DNA of 64,000 nucleotides, from NCBI GenBank assembly GCA_046047495.1, contig JBJOHV010000046.1, positions 1 through 64,000 on the forward strand, in the 5' to 3' direction. Under the pieces are notes generated by a model. It saw only the letters and a list, made by a program, of their open reading frames with translations, searched no databases and was not told the origin of the DNA. This stretch comes from NORP240 sp046047495. GTDB lineage: Bacteria; Pseudomonadota; Gammaproteobacteria; Pseudomonadales; Pseudohongiellaceae. Position numbers and translations under genes: made by a program. Position 1 is the stretch's first letter. Each line of letters begins with the position of its first letter. Below, piece by piece: positions 8,427-16,688 of the stretch.

Positions 8427-9566
8427 GTGTTTATCAGCAGTGCCTTCGATGCCGGCAATATCCGGGTGCTGACCCTGGATGATCCCCTGAACATCCGCCT
8501 GGAGATCCAGGCAGACAATCAATCCGACTTCTTCCAATGGTTCCATTTCTGCCTCGGCGGCGCCCGGGGCAAGGCCTGCCGTCTGCACATCGTCAACGCC
8601 GCCGGCGCCGCCTATCCCGGCGGCTTCGACAACTACCGGGTGCTGTATTCCTACGATCGGCAGACCTGGCGGCGCCACGCCACGTCCCTGCAGGACGGTG
8701 TGCTGAGCTGGGAGTTCACCCCGGCCCATGATGCGGTGTACTTCGCCTATTTCCATCCCTATTCCATGGAGCGTCACCATGACCTGATCGCCCGGGCCCA
8801 GTGCTCGCCCCGGGTGCGCCATACCCGCCTGGGTGAGACCCTGGATGGTCAGGATCTGGACCTGCTGACGATTGCGACACCGAATGGCGGCGGGACAGGT
8901 AAAAAGTCCTGTTGGTTCATCGCCCGCCAGCACCCGGGGGAAACCATGGCCCAGTGGTGGATGGAAGGCCTGCTGGAATGCCTGCTGGATGAGGCCGACC
9001 CCGTGGCCACGGCCCTGTTGCAGCAGTGCGACATCCATGTGGTGCCCAACATGAATCCCGACGGCAGCCGCCGCGGCCACCTGCGCACCAATGCCGCCGG
9101 CCGCAATCTCAACCGGGAATGGCAGACGCCAACCCTGGAGGCCAGCCCCGAGGTGTGGCTGGTGAAGGCCCACATGGCCACCACCGGTGTGGACTTCTTC
9201 ATGGATGTGCATGGCGACGAGACCCTGCCCTACAACTTCATCGCCGGCACCGAGGGTCTCGCCGAATGGAGCGGGGCGGACCAGGCCCGACTGGATTTCT
9301 ACAAGTCCACCCTGGCGCGACGCAATCCGGATTTCCAGACCGAACAGGGTTATCCGCCCAAGCAGCCGGGGGAGGCCAACATGGGCATGAGCACCTCCAC
9401 CGTGGCCAGGGACTTCGGCTGTCTGGCCATGACCCTGGAAATGCCCTTCAAGGACACCACCGCCACCCCGGACCCGGAATTCGGCTGGTCGCCGCCCCGC
9501 TGCAAACAACTGGCCCGGGATTGTCTGGCCACCCTGCAGGACTGTCTGCTCAGCGGCTTGTGGTGA
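8427..9566 (+). CDS. M14-family zinc carboxypeptidase (cytosolic carboxypeptidase-like)
   Basis: About 379 residues with an N-terminal beta-sandwich typical of cytosolic carboxypeptidases (ISSAFDAGNI...SDFFQWFHF), then the M14 catalytic domain. Zinc ligands are His and Glu of RQHPGETMAQ and His of MDVHGDE; the catalytic Glu lies in LEMPFKD. The NPDGSRRGHLRTNAAGRNLNREW block is conserved in the family. No signal peptide, so the protein is probably cytoplasmic. There is no ATG: the open frame runs back through tRNA-Ser, which cannot be coding, so GTG at 8427 is my choice and TTG at 8406 the alternative. Bacterial members cleave C-terminal residues from peptides; the substrate here is unknown. 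Confidence 0.85.
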   Translation: MFISSAFDAGNIRVLTLDDPLNIRLEIQADNQSDFFQWFHFCLGGARGKACRLHIVNAAGAAYPGGFDNYRVLYSYDRQTWRRHATSLQDGVLSWEFTPAHDAVYFAYFHPYSMERHHDLIARAQCSPRVRHTRLGETLDGQDLDLLTIATPNGGGTGKKSCWFIARQHPGETMAQWWMEGLLECLLDEADPVATALLQQCDIHVVPNMNPDGSRRGHLRTNAAGRNLNREWQTPTLEASPEVWLVKAHMATTGVDFFMDVHGDETLPYNFIAGTEGLAEWSGADQARLDFYKSTLARRNPDFQTEQGYPPKQPGEANMGMSTSTVARDFGCLAMTLEMPFKDTTATPDPEFGWSPPRCKQLARDCLATLQDCLLSGLW

Positions 9567-9624
9567 GATCGTCTCTGGATTGGGTTAACCTTCCACCCAT
9601 CGTCCACAGCACAGGTTATCCACC

Positions 9625-10167
9625 ATGACGCACAAACTGTTTACCGCCGCCCTGCTGGCGCTGGCCCTGCTCACCAGCCTGTCGGCCAACGCCGCCTCCA
9701 AGGAGGAAATCGACGCCAACGTGGAGGAGGCCCTGGCCAAATTCTATGAGGAATCGCCGGCGGGTCGGCGTCTCGCCCAGGAGGCCGTGGCGCTATTGGT
9801 GTTTCCCCGGGTCATCAAGGCCGGCGTGGGAATCGGCGGCGAGTACGGCGAGGGCTCATTGCTGCGGAACGGCCAACCCATCGCCTACTACAACACCGTG
9901 TCCGCCTCCATCGGTTTTCAGCTGGGCGCCCAGGTGAAGTCCCAGATCATCATGTTCATGACCGATGAGGCACTGGAGGATTTCCGCTCCACCGAGGGCT
10001 GGGAGGCCGGAGTGGATGGCAGCGTGGCCATCGTGGAATTCGGGGTGGGGGAGGAGATCAACACCAATTCGGTGCAGGATCCCATCATCGGGTTTGTGTT
10101 CTCCAACCGGGGCCTGATGTACAACCTCACCTTTGAAGGCGCCAAGATGACAGAGATAGACCGCTAG
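9625..10167 (+). CDS. Periplasmic SYLF/YSC84-domain protein
   Basis: 180 residues: Sec signal peptide (ending SANAAS), then a SYLF domain (AQEAVALLVFPRVIKAGVGIGGEYGEGSL, later FSNRGLMYNLTFEGAKMTEI). SYLF/YSC84 domains bind phosphoinositides in eukaryotes; bacterial secreted versions are common but poorly understood, and are thought to bind lipids. It lies 58 bases after the carboxypeptidase and may share its transcript. A 7-bp hairpin follows the stop at once. Confidence 0.85.
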   Translation: MTHKLFTAALLALALLTSLSANAASKEEIDANVEEALAKFYEESPAGRRLAQEAVALLVFPRVIKAGVGIGGEYGEGSLLRNGQPIAYYNTVSASIGFQLGAQVKSQIIMFMTDEALEDFRSTEGWEAGVDGSVAIVEFGVGEEINTNSVQDPIIGFVFSNRGLMYNLTFEGAKMTEIDR

Positions 10168-10183
10168 CCGGGCTTTGCCCGGC
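10167..10183 (+). terminator. Hairpin after the SYLF gene
   Basis: GCCGGGC-TTT-GCCCGGC forms a 7-bp stem beginning in the stop codon. No T-run follows, so intrinsic termination would be weak; it may instead protect the mRNA end. Confidence 0.35.
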
Positions 10184-10231
10184 ACGGGGTGCTGGGTTAC
10201 AGTGCCCCGTTAATAATTAGAAGGGTGTTCT

Positions 10232-12400
10232 ATGCGTCGTCTTCTCCCATTTGGTGGCGTAATCCGTGGGCGCCACCGCTCCACACTGCTGGCCCTGTTT
10301 CTGACCACCCTCCTGCCGGGAACCCTGCCTGCTCAGGACAGCACCTCGGATGATTCCACCGTCACCTATGACGCCGCCTATTTCACCGAGTTTTCCCCCA
10401 ACACAGTCAACGACATGCTGGACCGCATCCCCGGCATCAACCAGGTGCTCAGCACCGGTGGTCCCCCGGGACAGGGGGGCGACCGCGGTCTGGGTTCCAG
10501 CTCATCCATCCTGATCGACGGCAAACGCCTGGCCGGCAAGGCCAACGAGGCCCGCGCCCAGCTGGACCGCATTTCCGCCAGTGAAGTGAATTACATCCAG
10601 ATCGTGCGGGGCACCTCCAGCAATCTGGATGTGCAGAACACCGGGCAACTGGTCAACATCGTGTTGCGGGAGGCCCAGTCCCGCTCCAGTTTTACCTCGG
10701 AAATGAGTGCCACCCGTTTCGATGACGGCAGCGTTGAGCCAGGCGGGGCCCTGGCCCTGAGTGGGCAACGTGGCGCCCTCACCTACCTGGTGAGTGGCAA
10801 CCTGCGCAGCGGTTACCAGCGCACCGACCAGTTCGAGGACAGCTACAACGGCGACCTGTCCCAGAATGAAACCATCGCCCTGGTGCGCATCCGGGAGCAG
10901 GACACCTACACCCTCAACACCAATCTGTCCTACGACCTGAGCCTGCAGGACCGCATCGCCTTCAATGCCCTGTACAGCGAGAGTGATCCACCGTCCACCG
11001 TGACCCGCACCATCACCAATTTCAACGGCCCGGCACCCGTGGTGTCTTACGAACGGGAGGCCATCCCCGCCACGGCGGACAACTGGGAACTGGGTGGCGA
11101 CTGGGAGCACAGCTTCGGCAACGGAAGCCGTTTCAAGGCACTGTTCATCGTCAATGAAAAGAACAACGACTCCACCCGCGAGCGCTTCACTTCTGCAAGC
11201 CTCGGCGGACCGGAAACCAAGAACCTGTTCCTCGATACCCGCAGCCGGTACCGGGAGCGCATCACACGCAGCTCCTATACATTCAATCTGGGTTCCTCCC
11301 AGGGGCTGGAAATCGGCATCGAAGCCGCCCAGACCATCCAGGACTCCAATCTCAAACTGGGAGCCCTGACCCCACGTGCTGGTTCGCCGGACTTCGGCGG
11401 CCTGACCGCGGTGGCCCTGCCCAATGCCAACTCCACGGTGGAAGAAATCCGCTACGAGCCTTTCGCCATCCACAACTGGCAGATCAATCCCAAGCTGTCC
11501 CTTGAATCGTCCCTGATCGTGGAGTTCTCGGAGATCGAGCAGACCGGCGATGTCTACAACATCCGGGATTTCAGCTACGTCAAACCCAAGTTCGATCTGC
11601 GCTACAACTTCAGCAACACCCTGCAGGGCAAGGCCACACTGGAGCGCAAGGTGTCCCAGTTGAGCTTTGCGGATTTTTCCGAGAGTTCACGGGAAGACGA
11701 TGACGAGCAGGACACCCAGGCCGGCAATCCGCAACTGGAACCGGAGGAGAGCACTCAGCTGGACCTGAGCATGGATTACCGCCTGCCCAGTGACGGTGGC
11801 ACCCTCAATGCCCGGGCCTTCTATTACCGCTTCGACAACAAGATCGGCCGCATCGACATTTCCCGCTCGCCCACCCAGCTGGCCTCCACCAACGGCAATG
11901 TCAGCCCGGCCAATGCCTACGGCCTGTCACTCAATTCCAGCCTGCGCCTGGGCCGCTTCGGCATGCCCCGGGCCCTGCTGACCACCGGCGTTTCCGTGCA
12001 GCGGGCCTATTACACCGACAACCCCTTCGTGCCTCACCGCATCCGCTTCTTCCCCTACGATCGCGGCGGCCTGAACCTGGGCTTCCGCAACGACGTGCCG
12101 TCCCAGAGCCTCAACTACGGCATCAACTTTTTCGATCGCTTCGACGGCAACCGCTTCAATTACGAAAACGACAGCCGCACCGTGCTGGCCTTCGGCCGCC
12201 GGGTGACCGCATTCGTGGAGAAAGTGTGGTTCGGCGGCCTGACCTATCGTCTGGAAGCCAACAACATTTTCGAAGAAGCCCGCTGCCCCGACCGCATCCG
12301 CTTCGACGGCTACCTGCGGGACAAGGTGGTGAAGGAACTGGAATATACCTGCGCCACCACCGGCCCGGAATTCACCCTGAAAGTGCGCGGAACCTTCTAA
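10232..12400 (+). CDS. TonB-dependent receptor, short type
   Basis: 722 residues: signal peptide ending TLPAQ, a plug domain (AAYFTEFSPNTVNDMLDRIP..., SSILIDGKRLAGKANEARAQ, YIQIVRGTSSNLDV, GQLVNIVL) and a beta barrel ending in TLKVRGTF. No carboxypeptidase-like or STN extension precedes the plug, and the usual TonB-box spacing is short (VTYDAAYF may serve). The Cys pair near the end (CPDRIRF...EYTCATT) could form a disulfide. An AAGGG site precedes the ATG. The receptor at 12843 is a clear paralogue, sharing VNDMLDRIPGI, the plug motifs and the C-terminus. Ligand unknown. Confidence 0.88.
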   Translation: MRRLLPFGGVIRGRHRSTLLALFLTTLLPGTLPAQDSTSDDSTVTYDAAYFTEFSPNTVNDMLDRIPGINQVLSTGGPPGQGGDRGLGSSSSILIDGKRLAGKANEARAQLDRISASEVNYIQIVRGTSSNLDVQNTGQLVNIVLREAQSRSSFTSEMSATRFDDGSVEPGGALALSGQRGALTYLVSGNLRSGYQRTDQFEDSYNGDLSQNETIALVRIREQDTYTLNTNLSYDLSLQDRIAFNALYSESDPPSTVTRTITNFNGPAPVVSYEREAIPATADNWELGGDWEHSFGNGSRFKALFIVNEKNNDSTRERFTSASLGGPETKNLFLDTRSRYRERITRSSYTFNLGSSQGLEIGIEAAQTIQDSNLKLGALTPRAGSPDFGGLTAVALPNANSTVEEIRYEPFAIHNWQINPKLSLESSLIVEFSEIEQTGDVYNIRDFSYVKPKFDLRYNFSNTLQGKATLERKVSQLSFADFSESSREDDDEQDTQAGNPQLEPEESTQLDLSMDYRLPSDGGTLNARAFYYRFDNKIGRIDISRSPTQLASTNGNVSPANAYGLSLNSSLRLGRFGMPRALLTTGVSVQRAYYTDNPFVPHRIRFFPYDRGGLNLGFRNDVPSQSLNYGINFFDRFDGNRFNYENDSRTVLAFGRRVTAFVEKVWFGGLTYRLEANNIFEEARCPDRIRFDGYLRDKVVKELEYTCATTGPEFTLKVRGTF

Positions 12401-12407
12401 CCCCACC

Positions 12408-12450
12408 ACCGGGGTCGGAGCAAATGTCACAATTTTGCTCCGACCCCGGT
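12408..12450. repeat. GGGGTCGGAG palindrome, copy 1 (REP-like)
   Basis: Perfect 17-bp arms (ACCGGGGTCGGAGCAAA and its complement) enclose the 9-base loop TGTCACAAT. It begins 8 bases after the receptor stop. The copy at 34744-34784 has the same arms and the same GTCACAA loop core, so this is a dispersed element rather than a chance hairpin. It may also work as a transcript end, though it has no T-run. Confidence 0.85.
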
Positions 12451-12603
12451 TGGGAATTGCCGCGGAATTACGGAGGGTCGGAGCATCGAGGCGGAACCAT
12501 CAGCCCATCACGTGACTATTCATTGTCCCCACCACCCGCAGGAATACTCTCGGCGCTGCAGCCCAGGCCCAGGTATTCCTCCCGGTCGAAGCCGATTCGC
12601 CCG

Positions 12604-12741
12604 AAGCTATGGCATGGCGCCACCGACTGGATCGACGGGCGCTTTGCCGATGGCTTCGTGTTCCGCAACGGCAGGATCACCCAGTACCACACCTTCTGGG
12701 AGCGGGCCGAGGCGCTCACGTGGGCCGGCATTGCCGCCTGA
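12604..12741 (+). pseudogene. Remnant of an NTF2/SnoaL-like protein, C-terminus only
   Basis: An open frame ending at 12741 encodes about 45 residues including GRFADGFVFRNGRITQYHTF and WERAEALTWAGI, which match the C-terminal strand and helix of NTF2/SnoaL-like proteins (FVFRxGRI-x-xYHxFWxRAEALxxAGL). The N-terminal two thirds are absent: upstream sequence is unrelated and leads into the palindrome. It is probably a decayed gene, and the palindrome may mark the break. Confidence 0.6.
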
Positions 12742-12842
12742 CAACAAAAATCACAATTTCCCCTTAAACAGTGGTATTTCCTTGCAGTTTCCCGGGTCAT
12801 ACTTTGGCACCTGTTCATTTCTGCTGTGCAAGGAATTCAACA

Positions 12843-15053
12843 ATGATTCTAAAAACCGTTCCCTGTCCCGCGTCCCATGACCCGGTCAGGACGCCCCGGT
12901 TCCGATTCGGCAGGGTGGTGAGCGGCCTGTGCCTGGCGGCTGCCTCCGCGCTGGCCGGAGCCCAGGACCAACAGCCCACCACCGGCGACAATGCCACGGT
13001 GACGTATCCCGCCGCCTACTTCTCCCAGTTCGAGCCCTATTCCGTGAACGACATGCTGGACCGCATCCCCGGCATCTCGGCTGCCCGTGGGGGTGGGGGT
13101 GGCGGTGGTCCGGGCGGGCCCGGCAGCTCCGGTGGGTCCGACCGTCGGGGCCTGGGTTCCGGGGGCGATCAGGTGCTGATCAATGGTCGCCGCCTGGCCG
13201 GCAAGGAGAATGAAGGCAACAGCCAGCTCAGTCGCATTCCCGCCTCCCAGGTGGACTATATCGAGATCATCCGGGGCACCTCCGGAGACCTGGACGTGCG
13301 CGGTGGCGGACAGGTGATCAACATCGTGCTGCTGGAGGCACCATCCAGTGCCAATGTCGCCTTCGAACTCAATGCGGACCGCTATCACGATGGGGACTAT
13401 CAGCCGGGCGCCAAGGTGTCGGTGAACGGCCAGCGCGGCGTGCTGAATTATTTTCTGAGTGCGGAACAGGAGCCGCGCCATGAGTTTCGGGACAGCCGCG
13501 AGAACAGCTACCTGGCGGGCGGCACCCTCAATGACCGCATCCGCCGCGATGAAGTCCGGGACTCCGCTCCCACCACCTTGATCGCCAACTTCGGTTACGA
13601 CTTCACCGATCAGGACGTGGCCCATCTCAATCTGCGCACGGCCGACAACGATTACGATACGGTGCTGGACCGGGTCATCGTGGATTACGGCTTCACCAAT
13701 CCCCTGGTCACGCCGGAACAGGAAGCCATGACCAACCGGGAGGATTCCTGGGAAGTCGGCGGCGACTACGAGCACGTGTTCGACAATGGCAGCCGCTTCA
13801 AAACCCTGTTCATCGTCAATGACCGGGACACCCTGTACCAGCGTGACCGTTTCAACTTCGACAGTGGCGCGCGCACCAAGGACTTGTTTCTTTCCTCATT
13901 CGAACGCCAGCAGGAACGGATCGTCCGATCATCCTACAGCCTGGGCCTGAGCGATGCACAGGATCTGGAAGTGGGCGTGGAGCGGGCGCAGACCATTCTC
14001 GACACCTCCCTGCAGCTGGGCCTGCTGACCAGCCGACCGGGCTCCGCGGCGTTCGGTGGGCTCACGCCCATCAGCAATGCCAATGGCAGCGTGGAGGAAA
14101 TGCGCTACGAGTACTTCGCGGTGCACAACTGGCAGTTGAATGCGCGCATGTCCCTGGAAAGCACCTTGCTGTATGAGACCAGCACCATCACGCAGAGCGG
14201 CGATGTCTCCCAGGAGCGGGATTTCAATTTCGTGCGGCCCAAGCTGGATTACCGGTTCGATATCACACCCACCCTGCAATTGCGCACCACCATCGAGAAG
14301 GACGTTGCGCAACTGAGCTTCTCCGACTTCACCGCCAGCGCCCAGACCAGCGGCGGCACGGACGATGACCAGAATCAGCTGGAGGGCAACCCGAACCTGG
14401 TGCAGGAGCAGTCCTGGCGCTATGACGCGAACCTGGAATACCGCCTGCCCAATGATGCCGGCGTTCTCAACGGCAATGTGTTCTATCACGAGCTGGAGGA
14501 CGTCATCGAAAGGATCGACGTGTCCACCCCCACAACCGTTCTGGGGGCCAATGGCAACATCGGCAACGGAGAGCGCTATGGTATGTCCGTGAACAGCAGC
14601 CTGCGGCTGGGCTTCCTCGGTCAGCCGAACATGCTGGTCACCGCACGAGTGGACGTGGAGGACTCCAGTATCACGGACCCGTTCACCGGTCAGGACCGTC
14701 GCCTGTCACGACGCGGGCGCGGCAACACCAGCTTCGGCATTCGCCATGACATTCCGTCCCGCAACATGAACTGGGGCTTCGATGTGCGCAAGGGCATCGA
14801 CGGCGCCAACGTGTTTTACGACATCGACAAGACCGAAGCCTACGAGGGCGATCCGTTCTATTTCGCCTGGGTCGAGGCGGTGGGCTGGCAGCGCATGACC
14901 TACCGCTTCGAGATGCGCGATGGCGGCACCCGCTGTCGGTTGCGGACCCGCTATGACAACCGGATCGTCGACGCCGTCACCTACCGGGAAATCGAGGATT
15001 CCTGCTTCACCACCGGCATGGTGCTGGCGCTCAAGGTGCGCGGTACGTTCTGA
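12843..15053 (+). CDS. TonB-dependent receptor with glycine-rich plug loop
   Basis: 736 residues, paralogous to the receptor at 10232. The ATG at 12843 follows an AAGGAA site and gives a signal sequence ending ALAGAQ; an earlier in-frame ATG at 12771 looks non-native. The plug begins VTYPAAYFSQFEPYSVNDML and then carries a loop of about 25 residues made almost only of Gly, Pro and Ser before RRGLGSGGDQVLINGRRLAG. The barrel ends in ALKVRGTF with a Cys pair (TRCRLRTR...EDSCFTTG). Tandem paralogues with different outer loops suggest related ligands. Ligand unknown. Confidence 0.88.
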   Translation: MILKTVPCPASHDPVRTPRFRFGRVVSGLCLAAASALAGAQDQQPTTGDNATVTYPAAYFSQFEPYSVNDMLDRIPGISAARGGGGGGGPGGPGSSGGSDRRGLGSGGDQVLINGRRLAGKENEGNSQLSRIPASQVDYIEIIRGTSGDLDVRGGGQVINIVLLEAPSSANVAFELNADRYHDGDYQPGAKVSVNGQRGVLNYFLSAEQEPRHEFRDSRENSYLAGGTLNDRIRRDEVRDSAPTTLIANFGYDFTDQDVAHLNLRTADNDYDTVLDRVIVDYGFTNPLVTPEQEAMTNREDSWEVGGDYEHVFDNGSRFKTLFIVNDRDTLYQRDRFNFDSGARTKDLFLSSFERQQERIVRSSYSLGLSDAQDLEVGVERAQTILDTSLQLGLLTSRPGSAAFGGLTPISNANGSVEEMRYEYFAVHNWQLNARMSLESTLLYETSTITQSGDVSQERDFNFVRPKLDYRFDITPTLQLRTTIEKDVAQLSFSDFTASAQTSGGTDDDQNQLEGNPNLVQEQSWRYDANLEYRLPNDAGVLNGNVFYHELEDVIERIDVSTPTTVLGANGNIGNGERYGMSVNSSLRLGFLGQPNMLVTARVDVEDSSITDPFTGQDRRLSRRGRGNTSFGIRHDIPSRNMNWGFDVRKGIDGANVFYDIDKTEAYEGDPFYFAWVEAVGWQRMTYRFEMRDGGTRCRLRTRYDNRIVDAVTYREIEDSCFTTGMVLALKVRGTF

Positions 15054-15077
15054 GGGCCTGCACACGACCGCTGTAGT

Positions 15078-15620
15078 TCAGCGGTCGATGACCTCGAACA
15101 GCCAGATGGATCCGCTGGTGACCGCCACCGCGCTGCGGGGATTCAGCTCCCCGCTGCCGCCGGCGTATTTTCTTCCGATCTCCGCCATCACCGGCACGAT
15201 CTGCGGACCTTCGGTGATGCGGCGCAGGCGCTGTTCATAAATGGCATCGTCCACCCGGATCAGGATGCGGTCATCCTCGGCCAGGTAGTGTGGCCACTGC
15301 TTCCACAGGCGCCCCAGGGCGGAGGTCATGTAGCCGCTGACGATGTACAGCTTGCCGTCCACCACCGGCACCCACACGGTGCGCGAGGTGGTGGGGTTCA
15401 GGGTCTGGATCTCGATCTCCTGGCGGTCCCGAATAAAATCCCAGCTGGCCGGCGAGGGGGTGACCGTGCCGCTGCGAAACGGTCCGCCGATGCTGATGGT
15501 AAACCAGGGAAAGAACTCCACGGGGCCGTCGTGGATGCGCATCATGCCGTAGCCGGCGCCGACCAAAAGCCCGATGCCGATGATGACGATGGCTAGCCAT
15601 TTGACGATGGTTTTTATCAT
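15078..15620 (-). CDS. Membrane-anchored hypothetical protein, possible split-barrel fold
   Basis: 180 residues with one N-terminal transmembrane helix (KTIVKWLAIVIIGIGLLVGA) and a soluble domain presumably facing the periplasm. The pattern of beta strands (SRTVWVPVVDGKLYIVSG, then W..HY, then DRILIRVDDAIYEQRLRRIT) resembles the split-barrel flavin-binding proteins of the PNPOx/deazaflavin nitroreductase group, but I see no definite cofactor motif. It is the last gene of a minus-strand series (rlmK-like, deacylase, flavoprotein, this gene). Function unknown. Confidence 0.7.
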   Translation of the reverse strand: MIKTIVKWLAIVIIGIGLLVGAGYGMMRIHDGPVEFFPWFTISIGGPFRSGTVTPSPASWDFIRDRQEIEIQTLNPTTSRTVWVPVVDGKLYIVSGYMTSALGRLWKQWPHYLAEDDRILIRVDDAIYEQRLRRITEGPQIVPVMAEIGRKYAGGSGELNPRSAVAVTSGSIWLFEVIDR

Positions 15621-15686
15621 GCGCTAAACCCCTTGTTGTGTTGTTATGGGTTCACCCTGTCCCGCCGAGGCGAGCCCGATGCCGGC

Positions 15687-16676
15687 TCAGCATAACCGCG
15701 CACGCAATGCCTTTGCCAGACGGTCGCCGCTGAGAAACGCCGACTCTACTCTCCCGCCGATGCACCAGTCACCGCAAACCCCGAGACAGGTATCCGGGTC
15801 CAGCCAGAAGTCCTCGCCCAACGGTCGCCTGACATCGGCATAGCGCCAGCGGTGCAATTGCCGGTGGACAATGGCAGGTGCACCGGTTGGCAGCACAGCC
15901 GCCAGTGACGCCAGCATGTCCGCCATGACCCGCTCGTCATCGTCGTCCAGGTGCGCGTCCGCCCAGACGTTACTGCTGTGGACGAGCAGGGCGGGTGCAC
16001 TCTTGCGGCCCGGCCTGCGGTGATCGAGGGACAGCCAACCCAGGGGGGAATCTTTCACCACGGCACAATCGAAAGGCCAGTCAGGCTCGTCGTTCAGCCC
16101 CAGCATCAGGGTGAAGCAACCGCTCATCAGCACGTCCATGAGGGCTGCGGTGGCGGAGAATGTGGTGGGCAGCAGGGACACAGCCTGGGGTGCGGGGACT
16201 GCGGACACCACCCAGTCGAAGGGGCCCGCTGCACCGCCGTTGTCGACTTCGAGCCACCACTGCCGGCCGTCCCGGGCCAGGGCGGTGACCCGGGTGGCGG
16301 TTCGGATGGGGAGGCCTTCCGCCAGCAGCTTGCCGAATGTGTTCATGGCGCCATGAGGCACATAATGAGGTTCGAACCAGTCGCGCTTGTAGGGTTTTTC
16401 ACCGGGGCTCAGGGTGGTGATACGGGGGCGCCAGTCGGATACAGCGCCGCGATCGAGCAGGGGTTCAAGCAACGCCTGGAAGCCGGTGTCCCGGGCGGTG
16501 AAGTATTGGGCACCGTGATCAAAGGCCCAGGGCGGGTTGTCTCGGGTGGCAAGGCGGCCGCCGACGCCGCGGGATTTCTCCAACACGGTGACGTCCGCCA
16601 TGGATTGCAACTGGCGGGCCAGGGTGAGGCCCGCCACGCCGGCGCCGATCACCGCGATGCGCGGTCTGCTGCTCAT
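15687..16676 (-). CDS. FAD-dependent amine oxidase, renalase-like
   Basis: 329 residues with an N-terminal dinucleotide-binding motif (AVIGAGVAGLTLARQL) and the second conserved block VLEKSRGVGGRLATR. WAFDHGAQYFTARD follows, typical of renalase-like flavoproteins, and the C-terminal FAD-contact block GVCGDWCIGGRVESAFLSGD is intact. No signal peptide, so cytoplasmic. Bacterial renalases oxidise isomeric dihydro-NAD(P) forms back to NAD(P); that role is plausible but not proved here. It starts 12 bases after the deacylase stop, so the two are likely co-transcribed. Confidence 0.85.
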   Translation of the reverse strand: MSSRPRIAVIGAGVAGLTLARQLQSMADVTVLEKSRGVGGRLATRDNPPWAFDHGAQYFTARDTGFQALLEPLLDRGAVSDWRPRITTLSPGEKPYKRDWFEPHYVPHGAMNTFGKLLAEGLPIRTATRVTALARDGRQWWLEVDNGGAAGPFDWVVSAVPAPQAVSLLPTTFSATAALMDVLMSGCFTLMLGLNDEPDWPFDCAVVKDSPLGWLSLDHRRPGRKSAPALLVHSSNVWADAHLDDDDERVMADMLASLAAVLPTGAPAIVHRQLHRWRYADVRRPLGEDFWLDPDTCLGVCGDWCIGGRVESAFLSGDRLAKALRARLC

Positions 16677-16688
16677 TAATGGTGTGGG

